Source of the DNA: RUG13409 sp045616985
GTDB lineage: Bacteria > Bacillota > Clostridia > Peptostreptococcales > Anaerovoracaceae
DNA: 19,024 nucleotides
Reading direction: 5' to 3'
Assembly: GCA_045616985.1 (NCBI GenBank)
Contig: JAZLHU010000007.1
Coordinates: 1-19,024, forward strand
In this document: in pieces, positions 5,966 to 13,586 of the stretch
Layout of the letters: every line of letters begins with the position of its first letter
Position numbering within the stretch: position 1 is the stretch's first letter
Notes under the pieces: generated by a model
Told to the model about the DNA's origin: nothing
The model's database searches: none
Seen by the model: the letters and a program-made list of their open reading frames with translations, nothing else
Position numbers and translations under genes: made by a program

Positions 5966-6721
5966 TTAACGGTCAAAGCATGTGAGAACCAAAGGCTCTC
6001 CGTCGGTAATTGCTATTGTGTTTTCATAATGTGCTGAGTTTAAACCGTCGCACATAACAACGGTCCACTCATTATCCAGTACTTCTACGTCGTAGTCACC
6101 TACCGCAATCATAGGTTCAATTGCTATTACCATTCCGGCAATCAGCTTTGGCCCATGATTCTTTTTTCCGTAGTTCGGCACCGGAGGATCCTCGTGCATA
6201 TTACGTCCGACCCCATGTCCGATATAATCCCTGATTACAGAAAAGCCAGCCGCTTCAACACAGGTTTGGATGGCATTGCCAACATCCCCCAGTCGATAAC
6301 CTTCTTTGCAGAACTTCAGTCCTTCAAAGAAGCTCTCCTCTGCAATCCTGATCAACCTTTCATTTTCGGTGCTGATTTTGCCCACCGGATAGGTTCTTGC
6401 CGCATCTGAATAGTAGTCCTTGTATATGGTTCCGAGATCCACACTTACGATGTCTCCTTCGCACAGAATTTTCTTCTTTGAAGGAATACCGTGAATGAGT
6501 TCCTCGTTTACCGAGATACAGGCTGTGGCGGGAAATCCGCCATAGCCTTTGAATGCGGGTATCATGTCGTGTTTAAGGATATAGTTTTCGATCCACCGGT
6601 CAAGCTCCCACGTAGAGATTCCCGGTCTTATGACCGAAGGAAGCTCTTTAAGGATCTGACCCGTAAGCTCACAGGCTTTCGCTATGAGACTAACTTCTTC
6701 CTCAGATTTGATCACGATCAT
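5966..6721 (-). CDS. map: methionine aminopeptidase, type I
   Basis: 251 residues, the short type I form without an N-terminal extension. It removes the initiator methionine from new proteins after deformylation. The five metal ligands are all in place: D95 (SVDLG), D106 (YYSDAART), H169 (GHGVG), E202 (IAIEPM) and E233 (YENTI). The substrate histidines H77 and H176 are also present. The start lies 3 bases after the adk stop, and its SD (GGGAG) lies inside the last codons of adk, so translation of the two is closely linked. Confidence 0.97.
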   Translation of the reverse strand: MIVIKSEEEVSLIAKACELTGQILKELPSVIRPGISTWELDRWIENYILKHDMIPAFKGYGGFPATACISVNEELIHGIPSKKKILCEGDIVSVDLGTIYKDYYSDAARTYPVGKISTENERLIRIAEESFFEGLKFCKEGYRLGDVGNAIQTCVEAAGFSVIRDYIGHGVGRNMHEDPPVPNYGKKNHGPKLIAGMVIAIEPMIAVGDYDVEVLDNEWTVVMCDGLNSAHYENTIAITDGEPLVLTCFDR

Positions 6722-6724
6722 ATT

Positions 6725-7372
6725 TTAATCTCCCAGAAGGGCGCATATGTCAGCGAATACCTTGTCCATCTCCTGTGCGCCGTTTATCTCGCCAAGGTTT
6801 CCGGCCTTTTTATAGTATTCGATAAGAGGACTTGTCTGGTCGTTGTATACTCTGAAACGATTAAGGACTGTTTCTTCCCTGTCATCGTCTCTTTGGTAAA
6901 CCTCTCCGCCGCATACATCGCAAACACCCTCAACCTTCGGAGGCATGCTTGCTACGTGGTAAGGCTTTCCGCAGCCCCTGCACACTCTTCTTCCGATCAT
7001 TCTCGGGAGAAGGATATCTTCAGCCACTTCAATATCAACAACCTTTGAGAGCTTCTGACCCCTTCCTTCAAGGAAGCTGTCAAAGTGCTCTGCCTGAAAT
7101 ACCGTTCTCGGAAATCCGTCTAAAAGATATCCGTTTTTACAGTCATCCTTTGTGATACGGTCTTCCACTAAATCACACACAAGTTCATCAGGAACAAGAA
7201 GACCCTTGTCCATATATTCCTTTGCCTTAATACCAAGAGCTGTTCCCTCTTTTACATTGGCTCTGAAAATATCTCCTGTTGAAATATGCGGTATCTGATA
7301 CTTTTCGGCGATTCCGCTCGCCTGGGTACCCTTACCGGCTCCCGGCGGCCCCAGCAATACTACGCTCTTCAT
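6725..7372 (-). CDS. adk: adenylate kinase, zinc-lid type
   Basis: 215 residues. It catalyses ATP + AMP to 2 ADP and keeps the adenylate pool in balance. The P-loop is GPPGAGKGT (8-16), the AMP-binding site includes DGFPRT (85-90), and the long LID (about 127-165) has four cysteines, C131, C134, C151 and C154, that bind structural zinc. This lid is typical of Gram-positive adenylate kinases. The gap to secY is 10 bases and GGAGA precedes the ATG. Confidence 0.97.
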   Translation of the reverse strand: MKSVVLLGPPGAGKGTQASGIAEKYQIPHISTGDIFRANVKEGTALGIKAKEYMDKGLLVPDELVCDLVEDRITKDDCKNGYLLDGFPRTVFQAEHFDSFLEGRGQKLSKVVDIEVAEDILLPRMIGRRVCRGCGKPYHVASMPPKVEGVCDVCGGEVYQRDDDREETVLNRFRVYNDQTSPLIEYYKKAGNLGEINGAQEMDKVFADICALLGD

Positions 7373-7382
7373 ATGGTTTCTC

Positions 7383-8714
7383 CTATTTTAAGAATCCGCT
7401 ATAGTTACGCATTACAAGCTGAGTTTCAAGAGCTCTGCTTGTATCGAGTGCAACACCGACAGCAATGATTAAGGATGTTCCGCCGAATCCGATGGAAAGA
7501 GCGGTCCAATGCTGAAGAAGTGTTGGCATAGCAGCAACTATTGCCAGGAAGACAGCACTTACGATAGTAAGTCTGTTCATAACCTTTGTGATAGCTTCAA
7601 CGGTTGGCTTGCCCGGTCTGATACCGGGAATAAATCCGCCGTTGTTCTTCATATTCTCTGCGATCTCAACCGGGTTAACACTGATTGCACCGTAGAAATA
7701 GGTAAATCCGATGATGAATACTATTTCGAGAACGAAGTAAATCCAAAATCCGGGATTACCGTTCATTGTAAGATATTTGCCGACAAAGTTTGCAAATCCG
7801 CTTGTAGGTACCATATAAGCAATTGTTGCAGGCAGCTGCAGAATGGATGAAGCGAAGATTACAGGCATAACTCCCGCCTGGTTAACCTTCATCGGAATAT
7901 GTGTACTTTGTCCGCCGTACATCTTCCGACCAACAACTCTTTTTGCATACTGTACGGGAATCTTTCTTGTACCTTCTGTGACGAGAATGATCCCGACGAT
8001 TACGATAAGCGCAAAGATCACGAACAAAACTACGGAAAGGATTCCTATTGACTTTGTTCCGTCCTCCGCAGTCTGGCCGAGGAACGACCACCCGGCTGCC
8101 GAAAGTGCCCTGAACGTATCGGAAACAGCTGTTGGGATCCTGGAAACGATTCCGGCAAAAATTATAAGTGATATGCCGTTGCCGATTCCCTTATCGTTGA
8201 TTTTTTCGCCAAGCCACATCAGTATTGAAGAACCTGCAACAAGAATAAGAACGATAATGATCTTTCCGAATACTGTTGCAAAATCTTCGATAAGAACATT
8301 ACGGAAAAGTCCGAATGTATAACCGATCGCCTGGATAAGAGCAAGACCGATCGCCGTGTATCTTGTGATACGGTTGATCTTTCTCTTTCCTTCTTCTCCC
8401 TGCTTTGCAAGCTCTTCCAATGCAGGAATAGCCACAGTGAGAAGCTGAATAATAATTGATGATGTAATGTAAGGTCCTACACCAAGCGCAAAGATAGTAA
8501 AGTTACTAAACGATCCGCCTGAGAACATATCAAACAGTCCCAGAAGTCCTGCTTCGTTTGCATCAAACATTGAAGTCAGAAGGAGCTTGTTTACTCCAGG
8601 CACCGGGATGTTGGATCCAAGTCTGAAGATCACCAGTATGAGAAGCGTAAAAAGTAATTTCTTTCTCATCTCGGGAATTCTCCAAGCCTGTGTGAATGTC
8701 TGGATCATTCCCAT
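7383..8714 (-). CDS. secY: protein translocase subunit SecY
   Basis: 443 residues with ten membrane spans. It forms the protein-conducting channel together with SecE and SecG and receives substrates from SecA or from the ribosome. The N-terminus (FTQAWRIPEMRKKLLFTL), the plug-region motif IPVPGVN, and the cytosolic loop PVQYAKR, which docks SecA and the ribosome, are typical. Its ATG overlaps the rplO stop as TAATG, so translation is coupled. A GAGG lies 7 bases upstream within rplO. A second ATG two codons downstream is an alternative. Confidence 0.97.
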   Translation of the reverse strand: MGMIQTFTQAWRIPEMRKKLLFTLLILVIFRLGSNIPVPGVNKLLLTSMFDANEAGLLGLFDMFSGGSFSNFTIFALGVGPYITSSIIIQLLTVAIPALEELAKQGEEGKRKINRITRYTAIGLALIQAIGYTFGLFRNVLIEDFATVFGKIIIVLILVAGSSILMWLGEKINDKGIGNGISLIIFAGIVSRIPTAVSDTFRALSAAGWSFLGQTAEDGTKSIGILSVVLFVIFALIVIVGIILVTEGTRKIPVQYAKRVVGRKMYGGQSTHIPMKVNQAGVMPVIFASSILQLPATIAYMVPTSGFANFVGKYLTMNGNPGFWIYFVLEIVFIIGFTYFYGAISVNPVEIAENMKNNGGFIPGIRPGKPTVEAITKVMNRLTIVSAVFLAIVAAMPTLLQHWTALSIGFGGTSLIIAVGVALDTSRALETQLVMRNYSGFLK

Positions 8715-9151
8715 TAGATTACCTCTGCCTTTCCTCCTGCTTTAGCGATCTTTTCAAGAGCGCTGTCGCTGAACTTATTAGCCTGTACTGTAAGGTTTTT
8801 CTTAAGCTCTCCGCTTCCGAGAACCTTGATGTTTGCCGCAGCCTTTGCAAGCCCTGCTTCAATCATCATGCATGGTGTTACTGTTGTACCATCTTCGAAG
8901 ATATTGAGAGCCTCTACGTTGACCGGAACATATTCCGTTGACCAGTGATTTGTAAATCCTCTCTTTGGTGTTCTTCTGTAAAGAGGCATCTGACCGCCTT
9001 CGAAACCAAGACGGATGTGTGCTCCGGATCTTGACTTCTGACCGTTCATTCCGCGTCCGGATGTTGTACCGTTTCCGGAACCAGTACCTCTGCCTACTCT
9101 GTTTCCAACCTTTGTTGAACCGGCAGGCTTTTTCATTTCACTTAATTTCAT
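8714..9151 (-). CDS. rplO: 50S ribosomal protein L15
   Basis: 145 residues. L15 is a late-assembly protein with a long Gly/Arg-rich N-terminal extension that threads through 23S rRNA (seen as VGRGTGSGNGTTSGRGMNGQ, then KSRSGAHIRLGFEGGQMPL). The frame opens at a GTG at 9160, but that codon is part of the GGAGGTG ribosome binding site. The ATG at 9151, 8 bases below GGAGG, is the better start. It lies 12 bases below the rpmD stop and its own TAA overlaps the secY start. Confidence 0.96.
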   Translation of the reverse strand: MKLSEMKKPAGSTKVGNRVGRGTGSGNGTTSGRGMNGQKSRSGAHIRLGFEGGQMPLYRRTPKRGFTNHWSTEYVPVNVEALNIFEDGTTVTPCMMIEAGLAKAAANIKVLGSGELKKNLTVQANKFSDSALEKIAKAGGKAEVI

Positions 9152-9163
9152 GTCAGCCACCTC

Positions 9164-9343
9164 CTACAGCTCTTCAACCTTCAGAAGGTGAGGAACCTTT
9201 GCAACTGATCCGCGAACTGCAGGGCAGTCTTCAAGTTCTACACTCTGACGAATTTTTCTTAAACCAAGAGCTTCTACAACCTTCTTCTGATATGGAGTGG
9301 AACTGATCGTGCTCTTAACAAGTGTTACCTTAATTTTAGCCAT
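9164..9343 (-). CDS. rpmD: 50S ribosomal protein L30
   Basis: 59 residues, translated by hand: MAKIKVTLVKSTISSTPYQK at the start, a middle with ALGLRKIRQSV, and the end RGSVAKVPHLLKVEEL before TAG. This is the normal length for bacterial L30, a small protein on the large-subunit surface that some bacteria lack. The expected position between rpsE and rplO is filled. An AAGGAGGATAGGACA stretch precedes the ATG at 9343, and the spacing to rpsE is 13 bases. Confidence 0.96.
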   Translation of the reverse strand: MAKIKVTLVKSTISSTPYQKKVVEALGLRKIRQSVELEDCPAVRGSVAKVPHLLKVEEL

Positions 9344-9356
9344 TGTCCTATCCTCC

Positions 9357-9860
9357 TTATCCTAAGATTTCTTCCTTGGAGAGACCGCGAAGCCTTGCAA
9401 CCTCTTCAACTGTCTTTAAGCTCTTAAGACCTTCAAGTGTAGCTGCTGCTACATTTCCGGCGTTGGATGAGCCAAGAGACTTAGCTCTTACGTCCTTAAT
9501 TCCCGCGAACTCAAGAACTGTTCTTGCGCTGCCGCCGGCAATAACTCCGGTACCGGGAGCAGCAGGCATAATGAGAACTTTACCAGCTCCGAATACGCCA
9601 AGGTTCTTGTGAGGAACTGTTGTTCCAACCATGGATACCGTAATAAGGTTCTTCTTAGCGTCGTCGCTTGCCTTTCTTACAGCTTCAGGAATTTCTACGG
9701 ACTTTCCAAGACCAAGACCTACATGTCCGTTGCCGTCTCCGACAACTACCGTAACGCTGAATCTGGAATTCTTACCACCCTTAACTACCTTTGTAACACG
9801 TCTGATGTTGACGATCTGTTCCTTTAAGTCAAGTTTGGAGATATCAATATTCTTTGCCAT
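9357..9860 (-). CDS. rpsE: 30S ribosomal protein S5
   Basis: 167 residues. S5 lies at the mRNA entry side of the small subunit and influences decoding accuracy. The N-terminal double-stranded-RNA-binding fold includes VNIRRVTKVVKGGKNSRFS; the C-terminal half has GTGVIAGGSARTVLEFAGI, a typical signature. The frame is open to a TTG at 9875, but that codon belongs to the ribosome binding site (TTGGGAGGA). An ATG at 9866 is too close to it. ATG 9860, 7 bases below GGGAGG, gives the normal S5 length. Confidence 0.96.
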   Translation of the reverse strand: MAKNIDISKLDLKEQIVNIRRVTKVVKGGKNSRFSVTVVVGDGNGHVGLGLGKSVEIPEAVRKASDDAKKNLITVSMVGTTVPHKNLGVFGAGKVLIMPAAPGTGVIAGGSARTVLEFAGIKDVRAKSLGSSNAGNVAAATLEGLKSLKTVEEVARLRGLSKEEILG

Positions 9861-9876
9861 ATTCATTCCTCCCAAA

Positions 9877-10242
9877 TCAGAACTGCAGTCCGGCTTCTCT
9901 TGCGCCGTCAGCGAGTTCCTTTACTCTACCATGATAGAGGTATCCTCCTCTGTCAAAAGCAACTGTTTCAATGCCGGCCTTCTTAGCTGCTTCGCCTACT
10001 GCTTTACCAACAAGCTTAGCTGCCTGCTTGTTTCCACCATATGCGCATGCTGCCTTGATATCCTTATCAAGTGTGCTTGCGGCTACAAGCGTCTTGCCGT
10101 TTACGTCATCAATAAGCTGAGCATAGATGTTTTTGGAGCTTCTGTATACACAGAGTCTTGGCATTTCAGGAGTTCCGAATACTGTTTTTCTGACTCTCTC
10201 GTGCCTTTTAACACGATTATCATTTCTGCTTAATTTAGCCAT
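9877..10242 (-). CDS. rplR: 50S ribosomal protein L18
   Basis: 121 residues. With L5 it binds 5S rRNA and helps place it in the central protuberance. The N-terminal basic segment (SRNDNRVKRHERVRKTVFG) and the core blocks LCVYRSSKNIYAQLIDD, KAACAYGGNKQAA and AFDRGGYLYHGRVKELADGA (first 18-20 residues quoted) are diagnostic. It lies 15 bases after rplF, with a GGAGAGG site. Confidence 0.96.
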   Translation of the reverse strand: MAKLSRNDNRVKRHERVRKTVFGTPEMPRLCVYRSSKNIYAQLIDDVNGKTLVAASTLDKDIKAACAYGGNKQAAKLVGKAVGEAAKKAGIETVAFDRGGYLYHGRVKELADGAREAGLQF

Positions 10243-10257
10243 TCTTTACTCCTCTCC

Positions 10258-10797
10258 TTACTTACCGGTCTTGCCTTCTTTACGGCGTACATACTCGCCT
10301 GTGTAACGAATACCCTTACCCTTATATGGTTCAGGTTTTCTCCAGGCTCTGATGTTTGCCGCATAGTTGCCGACCAGGGCCTTGTCTGCGCCCTTTACGA
10401 TAATTTCGGTTGCTGATGGACATTCTGTTGTGATGCCTTCAGGATCTTCCATTTCTACAGGATGAGAGTAACCGAGCTGCATAACGAGCTTTTTGCCCTT
10501 CTTTTCAGCCTTGTATCCAACGCCGAGCATTTCAAGCTTTTTCTCGTATCCTTCCGTAACGCCCTTTACCATGTTGTTTACAAGTGCTCTTGCAAGACCC
10601 CATTGAGCGCCGGCTTCGGCTGTTTCGTCAACCGGGGTAAAAGCGATCGCTCCGTCTTTTACCTCGGCCTTAATGATCGGACTGATCTGCTGTGTTAAGG
10701 TTCCCTTTGGTCCCTTAACGGTAATAAGATTGTTATCAGCAATGCTGATTTCAACACCGGCAGGAACAGTCACAGGCAGTTTTCCTATTCTGGACAT
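10258..10797 (-). CDS. rplF: 50S ribosomal protein L6
   Basis: 179 residues, two tandem L6 folds. MSRIGKLPVTVPAGVEI opens the protein, and the second domain ends with EPYKGKGIRYTGEYVRRKEG, the rRNA-binding signature. L6 lies near the factor-binding site and stalk base. It has AAGGAGG upstream and is 18 bases below rpsH. Length and sequence are ordinary for the family. Confidence 0.97.
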   Translation of the reverse strand: MSRIGKLPVTVPAGVEISIADNNLITVKGPKGTLTQQISPIIKAEVKDGAIAFTPVDETAEAGAQWGLARALVNNMVKGVTEGYEKKLEMLGVGYKAEKKGKKLVMQLGYSHPVEMEDPEGITTECPSATEIIVKGADKALVGNYAANIRAWRKPEPYKGKGIRYTGEYVRRKEGKTGK

Positions 10798-10815
10798 TTC
10801 GTTTCTTCCTCCTTA

Positions 10816-11214
10816 TTACCAAACGTAGCAAACAACTTCTCCGCCTACTCCGAGCTTTCTTGCTTCCTTATCTGTAATAAGGCCGTTAGAAGTGGAGATA
10901 ACAGCGATTCCGAGTCCGCCGAGAACCTTCGGAAGTTCTTCCTTCTTGGCATAAACCTTAAGACCCGGTTTAGAAATTCTCTTTATTCCAGTGATAACCT
11001 TTTCCTTGTTCGGACCGTACTTCATCTGAATATGAATTACGCTCTGCGGCTGAAGCTCTTCAACTTCGTAGCCTGCGATATAGCCTTCCTTCAAAAGGAT
11101 TTCAGCTAAATTCTTCTTGATTTTTGATGCCGGAACATCTACGGTTTTGTGACCTGCAATGTTGGCATTTCTGATTCTTGTGAGCATATCTGCTACAGGA
11201 TCTGTCATTGACAT
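10816..11214 (-). CDS. rpsH: 30S ribosomal protein S8
   Basis: 132 residues. S8 binds helix 21 of 16S rRNA in the central domain. In E. coli it also represses the spc operon by binding a mimic around rplX-rplE. I did not find an obvious mimic here. MTDPVADMLTRIRNAN and the C-terminal STSNGLITDKEARKLGVGGE with VVCYVW are characteristic. The ATG at 11214 has AGGAGG 8 bases upstream. The second ATG two codons later is the start used by some annotators. Confidence 0.96.
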   Translation of the reverse strand: MSMTDPVADMLTRIRNANIAGHKTVDVPASKIKKNLAEILLKEGYIAGYEVEELQPQSVIHIQMKYGPNKEKVITGIKRISKPGLKVYAKKEELPKVLGGLGIAVISTSNGLITDKEARKLGVGGEVVCYVW

Positions 11215-11233
11215 ATTAGCATCCTCCTTTCTA

Positions 11234-11419
11234 CTACCAGCTTGCTTTTCTTACGCCGGGAATTTCTCCCTTGTAAGCAAGTTCTCTGAAACAAATACGG
11301 CAGATTCCGTATTTTCTTAAAACGGAATGCGGTCTTCCGCAAACCTTGCAGCGTGTGTAAGCCTGAGTGGAGTGCTTAGGCTTTCTGGTCTGCTTAACTT
11401 TTAAACTTGTCTTTGCCAT
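11234..11419 (-). CDS. rpsN: 30S ribosomal protein S14, zinc-binding (type Z)
   Basis: 61 residues, the short zinc-dependent form. The four ligands are C24, C27, C40 and C43 (CKVC and CRIC), followed by FRELAYKGEIPGVRKASW. S14 is a late head protein of the small subunit. Many Firmicutes also carry a longer, zinc-free S14 elsewhere under zinc-uptake control. That cannot be judged from this window. The gene lies between rplE (12 bases) and rpsH (19 bases). Confidence 0.97.
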   Translation of the reverse strand: MAKTSLKVKQTRKPKHSTQAYTRCKVCGRPHSVLRKYGICRICFRELAYKGEIPGVRKASW

Positions 11420-11431
11420 TTCGCCCTCCTG

Positions 11432-11974
11432 CTACTTCTCAAACGGCATACCCAGCATTTCGAGAAGAGCCATGGCTTCCTCGTCTGTTTTTGCTGTGGT
11501 TGTGAAGATAATATCCATGCCTCTTACCTTTTCAACATCGTCATAAACGATTTCAGGGAAGATAAGCTGTTCCTTAACGCCCATAGCGTAGTTTCCGCGC
11601 CCGTCGAAGGAATTCTTGCTGACGCCCTTAAAGTCTCTTACTCTCGGAAGAGCAATGCTGAAAAACTTATCGGCAAATTCATACATTCTGTCTCCGCGAA
11701 GTGTAACCTTGCATCCTACAGCCATTCCCTCTCTTACCTTGAAGTTTGCGATTGACTTCCTGGACTTTGTCACTACAGGAGCCTGACCTGCGATCAAAGC
11801 CATCTCGGCAACTGCCTTTTCCTGGAGCTTCGGGTTGTCCTTTACGTCGCCAAGACCCATATTGAGCGTGATCTTAACAAGCTTGGGAACCTGCATTACA
11901 TTTTCGTATTTGAACTTTTCCTGCAGTGCCGGGAAAACGTTCTTTACGTAGCTTTCTTTTAATCTTGCTGCCAC
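11432..11974 (-). CDS. rplE: 50S ribosomal protein L5
   Basis: 180 residues from the start chosen here. L5 binds 5S rRNA and forms the B1b bridge to S13. Typical blocks are VKITLNMGLGDVKDN, TKSRKSIANFKVREG, LPRVRDFKGVSKNSFDGRGN and DIIFTTTAKTDEEA. The frame is open to a GTG at 11992 that overlaps the rplX stop (TAGTG). But AAGGGGG lies inside that extension and is 8 bases above a second GTG at 11974, which begins VAARLKES. This second start gives the usual family length, so I prefer it. Confidence 0.95.
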   Translation of the reverse strand: MAARLKESYVKNVFPALQEKFKYENVMQVPKLVKITLNMGLGDVKDNPKLQEKAVAEMALIAGQAPVVTKSRKSIANFKVREGMAVGCKVTLRGDRMYEFADKFFSIALPRVRDFKGVSKNSFDGRGNYAMGVKEQLIFPEIVYDDVEKVRGMDIIFTTTAKTDEEAMALLEMLGMPFEK

Positions 11975-11991
11975 TTTATTTTCCCCCTTCA

Positions 11992-12294
11992 CTAATCAAT
12001 GACCGCACCGGTCTTCTTTGCAACTCTGACTTTCTTTTTTCCTTCAAGCTTATAGCCGACTCTTGTGGGAGTCTTGCTCTTATCTACGTACATTACGTTT
12101 GAAGCATCAATAGGTCCTTCAAGCTTTCTGATTTCAGCAGGCTGGTCCTGCTTGGCCTTCATATGTCTCGTCTGGATGTTAACGCCTTCAACGATAAGCT
12201 TGTTTTCATTCGGAAGAGCCTTGATGACCTTGCCCTTCTTGCCCTTGTCTTTTCCTGCGATGACGAGGACGGTATCATTTGTCTTGATCTTCAT
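11992..12294 (-). CDS. rplX: 50S ribosomal protein L24
   Basis: 100 residues with the KOW motif at the N-terminus (DTVLVIAGKDKGKKGKVIK), then GVNIQTRHMKAKQ. L24 is one of the two assembly initiators of the large subunit and sits at the exit-tunnel rim. It follows rplN by 15 bases with AAGGAGG above the ATG and ends with TAG just before the L5 ribosome binding site. Confidence 0.96.
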   Translation of the reverse strand: MKIKTNDTVLVIAGKDKGKKGKVIKALPNENKLIVEGVNIQTRHMKAKQDQPAEIRKLEGPIDASNVMYVDKSKTPTRVGYKLEGKKKVRVAKKTGAVID

Positions 12295-12309
12295 GTTATG
12301 TTGTCCTCC

Positions 12310-12678
12310 TTACAGTACTTCCGGAGCAAGGGATACTATCTTCATATAGCCCTTATCTCTTAATTCTCTTGCAACAGGTCCAAAGATACGTGTTCCCTTT
12401 GGTGTCTTGTCCTCTGCGATGATAACTGCTGCGTTCTGATCGAACTTAACATGTGTTCCGTCAATTCTTCTGACTCCTGTGACGGATCTGACTATTACAG
12501 CCTTTACAACATCGCCCTTCTTAACGATTCCGCCCGGGGTTGCGTCCTTGACTGCACACACGATCACATCGCCGATGTTTGCATACTTACGCCCTGTGCC
12601 GCCTAAAATTCTAATGCAGAGGAGTTCCTTTGCACCTGAGTTGTCAGCGACCTTGAGTCTACTTTCTGTCTGAATCAT
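12310..12678 (-). CDS. rplN: 50S ribosomal protein L14
   Basis: 122 residues, the invariant bacterial length. L14 lies on the subunit interface and forms bridge B8, and it is the docking site for the silencing factor RsfS. Diagnostic blocks: MIQTESRLKVADNSGAKELL, CAVKDATPGGIVKKGDVVKA, and VVRSVTGVRR-like IVRSVTGVRRIDGT. The first gene of the spc block, 11 bases after rpsQ. No promoter or leader is seen between S10 and spc blocks. Confidence 0.97.
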   Translation of the reverse strand: MIQTESRLKVADNSGAKELLCIRILGGTGRKYANIGDVIVCAVKDATPGGIVKKGDVVKAVIVRSVTGVRRIDGTHVKFDQNAAVIIAEDKTPKGTRIFGPVARELRDKGYMKIVSLAPEVL

Positions 12679-12689
12679 TCGGGTGCCTC

Positions 12690-12947
12690 CTACTTAACCT
12701 TTTCAACTATTTCCACAAGTCTCCATCTCTTACCTTTGGAGAGAGGTCTTGTTTCCATAATTTCTACTTTATCGCCGATCTGGCATTCGTTGTTTTCATC
12801 ATGAGCCATGAACTTCTTTGTAATCTTTTCAGACTTTCCGTAAAGAGCATGACGGCGAGATTCTTCAACTGCTACGACAATGGACTTATCCATCTTATTG
12901 CTGGTTACGAAACCAACCTTTGTCTTTCGAGCATTTCTATCAGACAT
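12690..12947 (-). CDS. rpsQ: 30S ribosomal protein S17
   Basis: 85 residues, an OB-fold primary binder of the 16S 5' domain. Seen: KTKVGFVTSNKMDKSIVVAV, then RHALYGKSEKITKKFMAHDE and a C-terminal RPLSKGKRWRLVEIVEK. It closes the S10 block. The ATG at 12947 has AAGGAGG upstream; rpmC ends 19 bases earlier. Confidence 0.96.
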   Translation of the reverse strand: MSDRNARKTKVGFVTSNKMDKSIVVAVEESRRHALYGKSEKITKKFMAHDENNECQIGDKVEIMETRPLSKGKRWRLVEIVEKVK

Positions 12948-12966
12948 CGTTTCATCCTCCTTTCAA

Positions 12967-13170
12967 CTAAGCCTTCCTGGCTGCAAGTTCATTTTCTCTG
13001 ATAACGGTCTTGACTCTTGCAATATCCTTCTTGATTTCTCTCATCTGTACAGGATTTTCAAGCTGTCCTGTTACGTGCTGGAAACGAAGGTTAAAGAGTT
13101 CTTTCTTAAGCTTGCCTTCTTCTGCAGCAAGATCTGCAGGGCTCATGCTTCTGATTTTCTTTATATCCAT
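12967..13170 (-). CDS. rpmC: 50S ribosomal protein L29
   Basis: 67 residues, two long antiparallel helices. L29 lies beside L23 at the tunnel exit, where the signal recognition particle and trigger factor dock. ELFNLRFQHVTGQLENP and the following IKKDIARVKTVIRE are the family core. The ATG overlaps the rplP stop codon (TAATG), so its translation likely depends on ribosomes finishing L16. Confidence 0.95.
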   Translation of the reverse strand: MDIKKIRSMSPADLAAEEGKLKKELFNLRFQHVTGQLENPVQMREIKKDIARVKTVIRENELAARKA

Positions 13171-13586
13171 TATGCTTCAGCCCCCTTTGCTGCAAACTTT
13201 GTCTTGATCGGAAGCTTGTGTCCGGCAAGTCTGATTGCTTCTCTTGCATCTTCTTCCGAAACTCCGCCGATCTCAAACATTACCCTGCCCGGCTTTACAA
13301 CTGCCACCCAGTACTCAGGGGCACCTTTTCCGGAACCCATACGTACTTCAGCAGGCTTCTTGGTTACTGACTTATGCGGGAAAATCTTGATATATACATC
13401 TCCGCCTCTCTTGATGTATCTTGTCATTGCGATACGAGCAGCTTCGATCTGATTGGCAGTGATCCATGCCGGCTCACATGCCACAAGGCCGAATTCACCG
13501 TAAGTAATTCTGTTACCCTTGGTTGCAACGCCTTTCATTCTTCCTCTCTGGAGTCTTCTGTGCTTAACGCGCTTAGGCATCAACAT
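13170..13586 (-). CDS. rplP: 50S ribosomal protein L16
   Basis: 138 residues. L16 lies near the A site and organises the peptidyl-transferase region in late 50S assembly. MLMPKRVKHRRLQRGRMKG at the start and the WVAVVKPGRVMFEI block are typical. It overlaps rpsC by one base (TAATG) and is overlapped by rpmC in the same way, so rpsC, rplP and rpmC form a translationally coupled trio. A start two codons later at MPKRVKH is possible. Confidence 0.97.
   Translation of the reverse strand: MLMPKRVKHRRLQRGRMKGVATKGNRITYGEFGLVACEPAWITANQIEAARIAMTRYIKRGGDVYIKIFPHKSVTKKPAEVRMGSGKGAPEYWVAVVKPGRVMFEIGGVSEEDAREAIRLAGHKLPIKTKFAAKGAEA

Noticed and set aside
11975..11992. L5 start at the GTG overlapping the rplX stop
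   Set aside because: No ribosome binding site precedes it, while AAGGGGG within this stretch is well placed for the GTG at 11974.
12880..13452. long plus-strand open frame antisense to rpmC/rplP, and similar antisense frames elsewhere in the cluster
   Set aside because: They lie fully opposite well-supported ribosomal-protein genes and are explained by codon bias of those genes.
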